Assembly: GCF_021462415.1 (NCBI RefSeq)
Contig: NZ_JAKEDS010000001.1
Location: 1,150,273 to 1,214,272 of the forward strand
Origin: Rhodohalobacter sp. 614A
GTDB lineage: Bacteria > Bacteroidota > Rhodothermia > Balneolales > Balneolaceae
Direction: 5' to 3'
Length of the DNA stretch: 64,000 bases
The notes beneath the pieces were generated by a model that worked only from the letters and a program-made list of their open reading frames with translations, had not been told where the DNA came from and did no database searches. Below, in pieces: positions 27,769 through 36,830 of this stretch (positions within the stretch are counted from its first letter, which is position 1; every line of letters begins with the position of its first letter). Position numbers and translations under genes: made by a program.

Positions 27769-28677
27769 TTAATTAAGTTTAGCTTTAGCGGATTCAACAA
27801 TGGAGTAAATTTCTTTTTCACTTACAATGTGTTTTGTACCGCAATAATGGCAGACCATCTCCTGATCTTCGCCCTTTAGCTCTTTGAGATCTTCATAGCT
27901 AAGCAAAGAAAGAGCGTTTTTAAATTTTTCAGTACTGCATCGGCAGAAGAAGTGAACCGGTTGCCTGTCCAGCTCTTTGACGTTATACGGCTTGGATGCT
28001 TTTTCCATAATGGCATCAATATAATTCCCGTCTTCCAGAAGTTTTGCAACCGGGGGAAGTTTTTCAACGGTTTTTTGCAGCTTTTCCATTACGGATTCAT
28101 CCGCATCGGGCAATCGCTGAATCAGAATACCACCAGCCTGATTTACATCGCCATTGTCTTTCAAGCTGACATCCAGCAAGAAAGCAGATAGCACTTGTTC
28201 GGACTGGGCCATATAATGTGCCATGTCTGATAAAATATCTCCTTCCACAATTTCGATGGTGCTGGTTCGTGGTTCGGCTTCATTATAGAGTGTTTTTTGA
28301 ACGGTGAGAAGGCCAAGTCCCAGGCCATCACTAATGGAAACATCAGGCTCGCTGTAATCCAGCTCTACAGAAGGATGTTGAGAATATCCACGAATTTCAC
28401 CCACACGGTTCGCTTCGGCAACCAGCATTCCTACCGGTCCGTTACCTTCAAGGTGAACTTTGATTCGTTCCTCGCCTTTCAGTTCAGATGCGAGTAGCAT
28501 CGCTGCGGTAAGAGTTCGGCCAAGCAGAACGGTGTTTAGCATAGACAGGCCATGATTTTCCCTGGCGGTTTGAACAACATCTGTCGTTTTTACAACACTG
28601 ATTTTAAACCGCCCCCCGGCTTCTATTCCCTTAATAAGCCGGTCATTAAATTTGAATTTTTCTTTCTTAAGAGACAT
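27769..28677 (-). CDS. hslO: Hsp33 redox-regulated molecular chaperonin
   Basis: A 302-residue Hsp33. The C-terminal zinc redox switch has all four Cys: Cys245 and Cys247 (FCRCS), Cys276 and Cys279 (VCHYCG). Oxidation releases zinc and turns the protein into an ATP-independent holdase for unfolding proteins. The N-terminal fold has the GRTLTAAMLLA and GNGPVGMLVAEA blocks. It is the first gene of an hslO-ndh2 pair. The redox pairing fits: NDH-2 flavin is a source of reactive oxygen, but the functional link is inference. Confidence 0.96.
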   Translation of the reverse strand: MSLKKEKFKFNDRLIKGIEAGGRFKISVVKTTDVVQTARENHGLSMLNTVLLGRTLTAAMLLASELKGEERIKVHLEGNGPVGMLVAEANRVGEIRGYSQHPSVELDYSEPDVSISDGLGLGLLTVQKTLYNEAEPRTSTIEIVEGDILSDMAHYMAQSEQVLSAFLLDVSLKDNGDVNQAGGILIQRLPDADESVMEKLQKTVEKLPPVAKLLEDGNYIDAIMEKASKPYNVKELDRQPVHFFCRCSTEKFKNALSLLSYEDLKELKGEDQEMVCHYCGTKHIVSEKEIYSIVESAKAKLN

Positions 28678-28797
28678 GAATTTGAATCTTTAATTTCTTT
28701 ACAACTTTCGAAGGAGGTATAACAAAGATATCGCCCGAAATCGTTGCAAAGATACGGAGAAAATCAGCGATCAAATAGGGATGTTTCTAAACAGAAT

Positions 28798-28818
28798 CCC
28801 GGACTTTTGAAATCCGGG
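28798..28818 (-). terminator. Possible weak terminator behind the MazG-like gene
   Basis: CCCGGA (28798-28803) pairs with TCCGGG (28813-28818) around a 9-base AT loop. The stem is short and the sequence downstream on the minus strand has only a broken T-run (ATTCTGTTT), so this is weak. Confidence 0.35.
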
Positions 28819-28857
28819 GATCAGTGTAACTATTATAGAAGTTTGGATATATAAATT

Positions 28858-29154
28858 TTATCCATTCAAAAGAAACCGCAAAGCCATTGCAGCAGTTTGT
28901 ATAGCTTCTGTTTCCATGGGTTGTTTTGAAGCGCCTTCAAATTCGTGTTGTAAAGCAGCTCGTATTAATTCACCCGCTTCTTCTTGTACAATTGCCGCTT
29001 GATGAATGGAGTCCTGTGGCCACGAAGGATGAATTTCTTTTGCTCTATGCAGTTCATCGGTGATCTTTTTTAGAATCTCCAATTCACGCAGCGGCAGTTC
29101 AGAAAAGAAATCCACCAAGACCTTTCTTTCGTCATTTTTCTCAGGAAGAGACAT
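28858..29154 (-). CDS. Small MazG-like (all-alpha NTP pyrophosphohydrolase fold) protein
   Basis: A 98-residue, wholly helical protein. It carries an EExxE motif (E58, E59, E62 in VQEEAGELIRAALQ) and a second acidic helix (METEAIQTAAMALRF), as in MazG-like nucleoside triphosphate pyrophosphohydrolases that bind Mg2+ through such residues. The HPSWPQDSIHQAAIVQEEAGEL block is typical of phage and chromosomal minimal members. It might clean up non-canonical nucleotides, but the substrate is unknown. Neighbours: a small membrane protein gene upstream and hslO downstream, all on the minus strand. Confidence 0.65.
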   Translation of the reverse strand: MSLPEKNDERKVLVDFFSELPLRELEILKKITDELHRAKEIHPSWPQDSIHQAAIVQEEAGELIRAALQHEFEGASKQPMETEAIQTAAMALRFLLNG

Positions 29155-29173
29155 GCAAAAAATTTAATCGTTA

Positions 29174-29338
29174 TTAATAAAAAATGGCATAGTAAATCAC
29201 ATAAAACCAGCTGAAAATCCCGTGAATAATTGCCCAAATAATGGATTTGTTAACCGACCAGGATATTGTAACTGCCAACGCAGATCCCAAGGTTATGCCG
29301 CCCCGTACTGATTCTTTTACCTTACCGCCTTTAGCCAT
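29174..29338 (-). CDS. 54-residue small membrane protein
   Basis: An ORF of 54 codons plus stop, ATG at 29338 and tandem TAA stops at 29174/29171. The product begins MAKGGKVKESVRGG and then has two hydrophobic helices (ITLGSALAVTISWSV and IIWAIIHGIFSWFYVIYYAIF). The basic start, the turn with Asn-Lys between helices and aromatic ends give a credible two-pass inner-membrane protein. I recall similar short conserved proteins in Bacteroidota and Firmicutes, with unknown function. It sits between the MazG-like and tricorn-like genes on the same strand. Coding rests on composition and layout only. Confidence 0.6.
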   Translation of the reverse strand: MAKGGKVKESVRGGITLGSALAVTISWSVNKSIIWAIIHGIFSWFYVIYYAIFY

Positions 29339-29419
29339 AATCAAATGATTTATTAAAGTTTATGTATAAAAACTTTACGGTAATTTCAGTACAAAAGTTA
29401 ACGGAATTTTGTTGGTGAT

Positions 29420-32400
29420 TTAGTCCTCAGAAACTTCATTCATCAACGTTTCAATGGCACGTTCAAGTTGTTGATCGCGTCCGTCAGAAATAATCTCTGG
29501 TTGGTTCTTGATCAGGATATCCGGCTCAACCTGGTTGTTTTCCAGCCATTCGCCGGCTTTGTTTTTAGCGCTGACCGGCACCACGCCCCACACTACGCCA
29601 TTTGCCAAGCGTTCCCATCCGGCAAAACTACAAGTTCCCGGAACCGGCATTCCGATAGTTGTACCAATGTCCAGATCCGTATATCCGCTTGCATAACAAT
29701 GCCCGTCGGAATACATGCTTTCGTTGAAGAGAGAGACGGTTGGTTTTGTCCAGCGCGAAGTGGGTTCGCCGCCTACAACTTTGGCTTCTGTAGCATAGGT
29801 GAGAAATCGTTCGCCTGTAAAAAACATCGCGAGATCTGCAACCAGATCGCCTCCGCCATTGAAACGGGTATCCACAATGACTCCATCCGTTTCTAAATAT
29901 TTTCCAAGCATTTCTTCAAAAACTACCCGATACGGTCCGTCGCTCATGCCCGGAATATGTACATATCCAAGCCGACCACCACTTTTTTCTTCCACCTCTT
30001 TTTCGTTGATTCGGACGAAGCGGTCATATAATAAATTATTTTCCTGGCCAAGAGTAATCGGTTTTACGGTGATTTGTTGAGGCTCATCCAAATCAGGAGT
30101 TTGAATTTCAAGAAGTACAAAATCTCCGGATTTGCGATTGAGATAACTGGCTACATCCTGATCACCAGAAAGCGTATCTCCGTCAATTGCAGTGATGATG
30201 CTACCGGGTTCAATCTCGAAATCTGCTTTATCGAGCGGGCCACCGGTGATAATCTCATCGATTTTGATTCCGTCTCCCTCATAATCCCAATCCATAAAAA
30301 TTCCGAGTGAGGCGGTTTCATCTCCATTTTCCATGCTGCTGCTGAAACGTCCACCTGCATGTGACACATTCAACTCGCCCAGCAATTCCGAAACCATTTC
30401 CGCAAACTCATGCTCGTTGCTTATATGAGGGAGATATTTTTGATATTCGTTATAAAGCATGTCCCAATCCTTTCCATGAAAAGTAGGCTCATAAAAAATA
30501 TTCTTGGTTCTCAGGTAGATGTGATCGAGTAAGTGTGCACGTTCTTTTTCTTCATCATATTTCATCTCTCCGGCGATAGCCACTCGTTCACTACTGTTTC
30601 CGGACAGATCGATCTTTGAAATATTTCCACGGCTGAGCAGATAGAGATTTTCCTGTTCCTTATCCCAGGTTAATTCTCCGGAACTGGTGTTCAACTGAAT
30701 AGCCATTTTGGTTTCTTTGGTCCTGAGGTTGGTTTCCCACAAATTATATTCATCCTCAAACCGGGAAAGGTAATAGAGTTTTTCGCCATCTTTGGAAAGA
30801 ACGGCATCACTTAAAAAACTGGAGTGAATGGTAAATTTGGCTGTTCGGTCTTTCATTCGATCGAAATCAAACTCAAGATCTTCAACCTCATTTTCTTCAG
30901 AACTTTCTTCATCATCAGACTCTTCGTCATTCTCATTCGCCTTTTTGATCTCTTCCATGAGTTCAAAATCCTCTTTGCTCATGTTGTATTTATCCCAGGA
31001 TTCTTCGGTAAAAAACATAGAATAAACATCCATTTCTGATCGGCCGCTGGTGGCATAACTTCTCAGACCGTCCCGGTTACTGAACCAGATCATTTGCTCT
31101 CCGCCGTTTACCCATTTGGGAGACTCATCATAATACCCGCTTTCTGTAAGGTTGATACGCTGGCTGCCATCTGCGGCGAGCAGAAGGATTTCGCTATTGT
31201 TGAGCAGCTTATTCCAGCTGACCAGAAGCCAGTTACTGTCCGGACTCCAGCGAAAATATTTGTCGCCGTCGCTCATGTGGAAAAGGTCTTCCGGCGTCAG
31301 TAAATCCGTGGTTTCTTCCGATTCAAGATTCAGGATTCGAAGCGTCCGGCGCCCGGAGATATATGCCAGTTTTTCTCCGTCGGGTGAGTAATGCGGCATA
31401 TAATTGTCGAGAGTATCACTAACTAATTCGTTCTCCTCTAACAATGTGGATGCATAGAAAAACGGCTCAGAATCTCGTGTTTTTTCCGTTTTGAAAATGC
31501 TCCATCGGCCATCTCTTTCTGCGGCATATGCTACACTTTTTCCATCAGGAGAGAACGTTACAAAGTGTTCCTGCTCAGGTGTATTGGTGATGCGTTTGGT
31601 CAGCGAACCATCGGCAGACGTCACGAACACTTCACCGCGTGCGATAAAAGCAATCTCTTTTCCATTGGGGGAAATAGACATTTCATCCACGCCGCCGTTA
31701 ATACTGATGAACTGATCCGGATTGGATTTATCCTGCGTGCGAATGTTAACATCAACTTTTTGCGGTTCTTCGCCTTCATTCATTGTGTAGAGTTCGCCGT
31801 CATACCCAAATGCCAGAGTGCCATTTCCAACACTTAAAAACCGAATTGGGTGCGTATCAAATTCTGTAAGCTGTGTAGTTTGATCCGGGTTTGAAAGAGA
31901 CAGTTTATGAATATTAAAATTCCCGCTTTCTTCACTCAGGTAGTACAAAGATTCCTCACTGTTATCGAATACGGGCTGACGATCTTCTCCTTCAAAATCA
32001 GTAAGCTTTGTGTGTGAGCTATCTGCCATATTGTAGATCCAAATATCTCGTGTAATTGCTGAGGTATGATGTTTTCGCCACGTATCTTCATACCCTTTTT
32101 TATCATGATAAATCAGGGTCTGACCGTTGCCGCTTACCTGAACATATTCAGCCGGAATGGTAAACACTTGATCCACCCGGCCGCCATTTGTGGGCACGGA
32201 ATAAAGCTCTGGCTGTGCGGATGTAGGGTATTGCCGATGTTCTGCCCGATCCTGGCGAACGGCTCCAAAAACAACCGAACTGTCATTCTGCGCAAAAGAG
32301 TACGGATGTTCATCGTTCGAGTGAAACGTGAGACGTGTAGCAGGTCCGCCAAGAGCATCCATCACATAAATGTCGAAATTTCCATATCGGTCGGAGGCAA

Positions 32401-32644
32401 ATGCAATCTGCTGGCTGTCGCTGCTCCAAACGGGCATAAAATCATGGGCATCATGAAAGGTTAATTGACGGGCTTCTCCGCCTTTTGTCGGCACGGTATA
32501 AAGATCTCCCATATAGGTAAAAGCAATGGATTCCCCGTCCGGAGAAATACTTTGATAGCGAATCCATTGAGGAGTTGTTTGTGCAAGTGTCAGGTGAGAG
32601 GCAAAGAAAAAAGCGATTGTAGTTAGCAGGAATTTCATGTTCAT
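29420..32644 (-). CDS. Tricorn-type S41 peptidase, secreted
   Basis: A 1074-residue protein with a signal peptide (cleavage near TLAQT; the second ATG at 32638 may be the true start). Residues 25-560 carry many WD40-like PD40 beta-propeller blades (for example SPDGESIAFTYMGDLY, FSPDGKSVAYAAERDG). An acidic insertion (about 560-590) follows, then a C1 domain with the Ser761-His762 pair (NVSHAGG), a PDZ domain (about 785-865) and an S41 core with nucleophile Ser979-Asp980 (MYSDGH) and VEPDI near the end. These match Ser745/His746/Ser965/Asp966 of tricorn. It should trim peptides in the periplasm or outside. It stands alone. Confidence 0.9.
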   Translation of the reverse strand: MNMKFLLTTIAFFFASHLTLAQTTPQWIRYQSISPDGESIAFTYMGDLYTVPTKGGEARQLTFHDAHDFMPVWSSDSQQIAFASDRYGNFDIYVMDALGGPATRLTFHSNDEHPYSFAQNDSSVVFGAVRQDRAEHRQYPTSAQPELYSVPTNGGRVDQVFTIPAEYVQVSGNGQTLIYHDKKGYEDTWRKHHTSAITRDIWIYNMADSSHTKLTDFEGEDRQPVFDNSEESLYYLSEESGNFNIHKLSLSNPDQTTQLTEFDTHPIRFLSVGNGTLAFGYDGELYTMNEGEEPQKVDVNIRTQDKSNPDQFISINGGVDEMSISPNGKEIAFIARGEVFVTSADGSLTKRITNTPEQEHFVTFSPDGKSVAYAAERDGRWSIFKTEKTRDSEPFFYASTLLEENELVSDTLDNYMPHYSPDGEKLAYISGRRTLRILNLESEETTDLLTPEDLFHMSDGDKYFRWSPDSNWLLVSWNKLLNNSEILLLAADGSQRINLTESGYYDESPKWVNGGEQMIWFSNRDGLRSYATSGRSEMDVYSMFFTEESWDKYNMSKEDFELMEEIKKANENDEESDDEESSEENEVEDLEFDFDRMKDRTAKFTIHSSFLSDAVLSKDGEKLYYLSRFEDEYNLWETNLRTKETKMAIQLNTSSGELTWDKEQENLYLLSRGNISKIDLSGNSSERVAIAGEMKYDEEKERAHLLDHIYLRTKNIFYEPTFHGKDWDMLYNEYQKYLPHISNEHEFAEMVSELLGELNVSHAGGRFSSSMENGDETASLGIFMDWDYEGDGIKIDEIITGGPLDKADFEIEPGSIITAIDGDTLSGDQDVASYLNRKSGDFVLLEIQTPDLDEPQQITVKPITLGQENNLLYDRFVRINEKEVEEKSGGRLGYVHIPGMSDGPYRVVFEEMLGKYLETDGVIVDTRFNGGGDLVADLAMFFTGERFLTYATEAKVVGGEPTSRWTKPTVSLFNESMYSDGHCYASGYTDLDIGTTIGMPVPGTCSFAGWERLANGVVWGVVPVSAKNKAGEWLENNQVEPDILIKNQPEIISDGRDQQLERAIETLMNEVSED

Positions 32645-32740
32645 TTTTTATCAGGGATTAAAAAATTGACCAACAGAATATAAAGTGTAGAGTTCAAACA
32701 AATATGAAGAATAGCGAATGAAAAAGGTACTTCATCGAAC

Positions 32741-32771
32741 AAAAAAAAAGCAACCCGTTTTACCGGGCTGC
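32741..32771 (-). terminator. Rho-independent terminator of the leucine dehydrogenase gene
   Basis: On the minus strand GCAGCCCG and CGGGTTGC form an 8-bp stem (one G-T pair) with a GTAAAA loop, followed by nine T (plus-strand A-run 32741-32749). It lies 35 bp past the stop. Confidence 0.92.
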
Positions 32772-32805
32772 CTTGTATGGTGAGCTATGGGTAAAATCAT
32801 AATCT

Positions 32806-33969
32806 TCAGCGGCGATATATTTCACCTTGTCTGTTAGAAAAATTACTTTCTGATGAGTAAATCGTTTTAATGCTGCCGACACTTTTGATTCGCTCTTCAG
32901 CCAGAATATTCGATGCTTCGACCGGGGTAAGATTGTGGTTTTCAGAATATTCGAAAACATTGAGAAGCGTATCATAAATCTGCGATGTTTTCTCCATTGC
33001 CAGCTTTTCATTATAGCCTTGCATTTCACTGGAAATATTGATGATTCCGCCGGCATTGATCACATAATCCGGCGCAAAGAGAATGCCGCGATTTTGAAGC
33101 TCAAGGCTGTGTTTTTTTTCATCATCTAAAATGTTGTTCGCTCCGCCGGCAATGATATCGCAGGAGATGTGACTGATCGTATCATCATTAATAACAGAGC
33201 CAAGTGCGCATGGACTGAAAATGTGGAGATCCAATGTATAGATTTCATCCGGGGATACAACTTCGGCACCGGTTTCTCTTGCCAAATGATTCGCTTTCTC
33301 TTCAAAAATATCCGTGATAAAAAGTTTGGCATTCTCTTTTGCCAGATATCTTGCAAGATAAGTGGCAACCGAACCAGCTCCCTGAATGGCAATTCTTTTG
33401 TTCGATAAAGAGTCACTGCCGTATGCCTTTTTTGCAGCTGCTTTCATACCCATGTAAACGCCATATGCCGTAACAGGGGATGGATCGCCACTACCACCCA
33501 ACGATTTTGGAATGCCGGTTACATATTTGGTTTCGGAATAGATCCAGCTCATTTCGCGCTCTGTCATTCCAACATCTTCTGCTGTGAGATAACGGCCGGC
33601 CAGTCCTTCGATAAATTTCCCGAAGGCACGGAACATGGCTTCGGTTTTGTCGGTTCTGGAGTCACCGATAATCACGGCCTTTCCCCCGCCGAAATTGAGT
33701 CCGGAAATGGCTGCTTTATACGTCATTCCGCGGGACAATCGAAGTGCGTCTCTTATGGCCTGATTTTCGGAGGAATATTTCCACATCCGAACGCCGCCTA
33801 AAGCAGGGCCTAATGTGGTATCGTGGATAGCAACGATTGCTTTGAGTCCCACTTCAGGACGTGAACAAAAAACAAGCTGCTCATGGTTCATATTTACAAG
33901 TTGGCTAAAAAGCGAATAGTCGTTCTCTGACAATATTTTATTATCTGAAACAGCAACTGAATCATTCAT
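32806..33969 (-). CDS. Leucine dehydrogenase (Glu/Leu/Phe/Val dehydrogenase family)
   Basis: 387 residues from the ATG at 33969; an upstream TTG adds two residues. The family reaction is NAD+-dependent oxidative deamination of branched-chain amino acids. Signature: LKAIVAIHDTTLGPALGGVRMW (residues 42-63), Lys85 (TYKAAI) and catalytic Lys97 in NFGGGKAVI, then the NAD fold IAIQGAGSVATYLARYL and GGANNIL. The short size and DTTLGPALGG block fit leucine rather than glutamate dehydrogenase. It has its own terminator. Note that a decayed gdhA fragment lies at 54634-54785; any compensation is speculative. Confidence 0.93.
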   Translation of the reverse strand: MNDSVAVSDNKILSENDYSLFSQLVNMNHEQLVFCSRPEVGLKAIVAIHDTTLGPALGGVRMWKYSSENQAIRDALRLSRGMTYKAAISGLNFGGGKAVIIGDSRTDKTEAMFRAFGKFIEGLAGRYLTAEDVGMTEREMSWIYSETKYVTGIPKSLGGSGDPSPVTAYGVYMGMKAAAKKAYGSDSLSNKRIAIQGAGSVATYLARYLAKENAKLFITDIFEEKANHLARETGAEVVSPDEIYTLDLHIFSPCALGSVINDDTISHISCDIIAGGANNILDDEKKHSLELQNRGILFAPDYVINAGGIINISSEMQGYNEKLAMEKTSQIYDTLLNVFEYSENHNLTPVEASNILAEERIKSVGSIKTIYSSESNFSNRQGEIYRR

Positions 33970-34027
33970 TTTCAAAAACCTTCATCCTCAACATTAAAAT
34001 ATTTTTATGGTAGCGCTTCCAAATATA

Positions 34028-34044
34028 TAAACTTTACAAGTTTA
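34028..34044. promoter_or_regulatory. Possible operator between divergent genes
   Basis: TAAACTT (34028-34034) and AAGTTTA (34038-34044) are perfect inverted arms around a TAC spacer, in the 237-bp gap between the divergent leucine dehydrogenase and AsmA-like genes. The role is inference. Confidence 0.35.
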
Positions 34045-34206
34045 TTGGTAATAAAGTCGGAATAAATGTTTCTTCATTAAGCTATTGTGTTTATTGAGGA
34101 AAAAGCGTTTAATATTGAACTAATTTGAGAAGATTATTGTGACAGTTGCAGGGTAGATTAGAAACATTCATACAGGAAGAAGATTTAAACGAGAAAATCT
34201 AAAATC

Positions 34207-34890
34207 ATGAAACATAAAGGACTAAAAATATTTGGCGGCCTTTTGGTCGTTTTGATAGCAGCCTTCATCATTCTGAATTTTTCGTTGGATGGCATCGTCA
34301 AGTCGGCGATAGAGGAAAATGGAACGGAGCTTCTGCAAACAGAAGTAAATATTGGAAATGTGAACGTTTCTCTTTTTGACGGCTCGGGAGTGATTTATGG
34401 ATTCACCGTCGCAAACCCTGAAGGATTCAGTGATGAAAAAGCTATTGTTATCGATGAAATGAGTTTAAAAATAGATCTGGCCACCATTTTCTCGGATACG
34501 ATTGTGGTTGAAAACATCCATATTCAAAATCCCGAGCTCTTTTTTGAACAGATAGGATTGGGAATCAATCTCAGAAAGCTGAACGAGAATATGGATGTGG
34601 CAGAAGATACGGAGGGGCCGTCTATGGTCATCAATCATCTTCTTATGGAGGATGGAACCGTTCGCGTTAGCAGTACCATTGAAAGAGAGCGAACGGCTGA
34701 AGCCAGCATTGAGGAGTTTGAGCTTACCAATATAGGCCAGTCGGGAAGCAATACAATGAAGCAAAGCATTCGGGAAATAATGGATCCGTTAATAGAACGT
34801 GCCATCCAGGAAGCAGTATCAAGAGGATTGCTGGAACAGCTTGAAAACAAAGTTCAGGATTTGCTTGGAGTGGACGATGATGAAGAGTGA
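34207..34890 (+). CDS. AsmA/DUF748-like membrane-anchored protein
   Basis: A 227-residue protein with one N-terminal TM helix (about 7-26) and a periplasmic part. The beta-strand pattern (TEVNIGNVNVSLFDGSGVIYGFTVANPEGF, then IHIQNPELFFEQ) resembles the N-terminal repeat of AsmA-family proteins that span or face the periplasm and act in lipid transport or envelope assembly. The last 60 residues are Glu/Gln-rich and helical. It is far shorter than AsmA. It ends flush with the convergent ZIP gene. A longer protein with similar plan lies at 51345-52958. Confidence 0.7.
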   Translation: MKHKGLKIFGGLLVVLIAAFIILNFSLDGIVKSAIEENGTELLQTEVNIGNVNVSLFDGSGVIYGFTVANPEGFSDEKAIVIDEMSLKIDLATIFSDTIVVENIHIQNPELFFEQIGLGINLRKLNENMDVAEDTEGPSMVINHLLMEDGTVRVSSTIERERTAEASIEEFELTNIGQSGSNTMKQSIREIMDPLIERAIQEAVSRGLLEQLENKVQDLLGVDDDEE

Positions 34891-35769
34891 TTATGTTTCA
34901 ATAAGTAGCTGAAATATAATCATAGCGATAGCTGTGACGGCGGTTAAGGCATAGACATTTTTCCTGCTGAGCTCTTTTAAAGCATCCGGAATCAGTTCAC
35001 GGAAAACCATCCAAAACATAGCGCCTGCTGCCACTCCCAAACCGACGGGCAGATACGTTTTAAAAGCGAGGACAAAAAGGAATGCGGGAACAGCCATAAT
35101 TGGTTGTGGAAGACTGCTGAAAATACTCCAGAGTGTAGAATTACGGACCGATGTTCCCCGGGGAATAAGCACAAGGCTGATTGCCAATCCTTCAGGAATG
35201 TTATGAATGGCAATCGCGATGGAAATGAAGGATCCGAATGAGGCACTGTCTCCAAAGGAAACGCCGACTCCAATTCCTTCCGCAAATGAGTGAACGGTCA
35301 TAATTCCTACGATCATCAGCATTTTAACGGCGTTTGCACCTGTCACTTGTCCGATGGAATAGTCCTTATCCGTTCTTTCCAAGAAATAGTGAGATAAAAG
35401 GACCAGAATTCCTCCCAAAAGCAAACCGGCAATCACTTTCATGATTCTCATTTCAACATTTTCCAGATAAACGCCTTCGTACACCAACCCGATACTTGCA
35501 CCAAGCATGAGTCCTGCAGCGATAGAATTTCCAATTCCCAGCCATTTGTTATCAAAGTTTTTGACGAACAAGAAAGGGATTGCACCAAAACCGGTTGCAA
35601 TAGCTGTAATAAGAGCAGCAATAAAAACATGAAAGATGGTGATGCCATCAGCCATGTCATTTACAACCCAAAAAGAAATGATTACGACAAGAATCAACAG
35701 GATCGCTGCAAAGATTCCATTCAGGAAATTGCTCTCCTTAGACTTCTTAAAGGTCCGTTCCTTACTCAT
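34891..35769 (-). CDS. ZIP family metal transporter
   Basis: A 292-residue protein with about eight hydrophobic segments. The ZIP signatures HSFAEGIGVG (TM4) and HNIPEGLAIS (TM5) carry the His and Glu residues that coordinate Zn2+ or other divalent metal in the pore. A short charged N-terminus precedes TM1. ZIP proteins take metal into the cytosol, so it is the counterpart of the CDF and Czc exporters at 55-62 kb. It begins right at the stop of the convergent AsmA-like gene, with no spacer for a terminator. Confidence 0.93.
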   Translation of the reverse strand: MSKERTFKKSKESNFLNGIFAAILLILVVIISFWVVNDMADGITIFHVFIAALITAIATGFGAIPFLFVKNFDNKWLGIGNSIAAGLMLGASIGLVYEGVYLENVEMRIMKVIAGLLLGGILVLLSHYFLERTDKDYSIGQVTGANAVKMLMIVGIMTVHSFAEGIGVGVSFGDSASFGSFISIAIAIHNIPEGLAISLVLIPRGTSVRNSTLWSIFSSLPQPIMAVPAFLFVLAFKTYLPVGLGVAAGAMFWMVFRELIPDALKELSRKNVYALTAVTAIAMIIFQLLIET

Positions 35770-35871
35770 GAATTTGTTTCAAACACGAAATGAAATGAAT
35801 ACCAAAAAAGCAGGATACGGATTAGGAAGAGTGGATAAAATATAAATTACCCCTGCGAATCAAATAAAAAT

Positions 35872-36231
35872 TCAGTCTTTATTCTTCAGTTTCTGTTGAT
35901 CTTTTTTCGGAAGGTTGGCAACTACCAGATTGTAGGAATCAGTAACCCATTCCTCAATCAATTTGTTTGAAAGATGGTTATCCATCATCACGGTATTCCA
36001 GTGTTTTTTGTTCATATGATAACCAGGAAGTACAGTGCCTGGATGTTCTTCACGAAGCTGAATGGCATGAACAGGTTCACACTTCAGGTTGATACTTTCA
36101 AATTCATCCACATCGCAAAGAGCAAACATTTTGCCCATCACTTTGAAAACCAGCGTATTATTATCAAACGGAAATTCTTCGGTAACGCCGTTAAACGAGA
36201 GACAGAAATCCCGAAACTCTTCAATATTCAT
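35872..36231 (-). CDS. MmcQ/YjbR family protein
   Basis: A 119-residue protein with the CyaY-like alpha/beta fold: FPFDNNTLVFKVMGKMFAL, then INLKCEP, and PGYHMNKKHWNTV with the conserved His-Trp stretch. The family is described as DNA-binding or of unknown function; no partner is visible here. Follows a signal-peptide protein gene on the same strand with 12 bp between. Confidence 0.88.
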   Translation of the reverse strand: MNIEEFRDFCLSFNGVTEEFPFDNNTLVFKVMGKMFALCDVDEFESINLKCEPVHAIQLREEHPGTVLPGYHMNKKHWNTVMMDNHLSNKLIEEWVTDSYNLVVANLPKKDQQKLKNKD

Positions 36232-36243
36232 AAATCGAGAAAA

Positions 36244-36783
36244 TTAATAATCGTAATTGGCACGCTGATAATCCTCAATAAATTCGGCGACAAGGCTATT
36301 TGCCGCTTCGTTAATTAACGGTAGCCGGTCCAGCGAAACGATACCGACCATTCCAGAATCCCACGTGCTCGCCGAGGTTTGTAAATCCCGGTTCAGCGAA
36401 AGCTTAACCGGTTGAAAAAGTTTGAGTTGAATGGAAAAGGGGATTAGCCCGTTATCCAATTGCATGGTATTAATGTGCATGTATAAAAAAGGGATATCGG
36501 CGGAAGATTCCACTTCTTCATCCGATACAAACCGAAGGCCGGCCTCAACAATTTGATTGATCGCTTGCTGACGTATCACCGATGGAGTCAGCGTATCGCT
36601 GGAGGTGACGGTTTGGCTGCCTTCAATGTTAGCCGTAAACCCAAATTCCTGTAAACCCTGGAGAGAAATTCTGGCTCGTTCAATTTCGTTTTGGGCAAAG
36701 ATTGAGGACGGGAGAAGGCTGAGAACAAATAATGATGTAAGCAGTATAATCTTCAGGTGTGATGAGAGTCTTGAAAGTACCAT
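36244..36783 (-). CDS. Exported protein of unknown function
   Basis: About 179 residues from the ATG at 36783. An upstream open frame to 36849 would overlap the divergent ExoD gene and is not needed, since the stretch starting at 36783 forms a good signal peptide (LKIILLTSLFVLSLLPSSIFAQ). The mature part is beta-rich with no Cys and no recognised domain; GIVSLDRLPLINEAANSLV is at the end. It may be a periplasmic or outer-membrane-linked protein. It precedes the YjbR gene by 12 bp and may share its mRNA. Confidence 0.7.
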   Translation of the reverse strand: MVLSRLSSHLKIILLTSLFVLSLLPSSIFAQNEIERARISLQGLQEFGFTANIEGSQTVTSSDTLTPSVIRQQAINQIVEAGLRFVSDEEVESSADIPFLYMHINTMQLDNGLIPFSIQLKLFQPVKLSLNRDLQTSASTWDSGMVGIVSLDRLPLINEAANSLVAEFIEDYQRANYDY

Positions 36784-36830
36784 AGCTGACAAGTAAGAGA
36801 TTAAAAAAAGTCTGTAATCAACAATATAAT

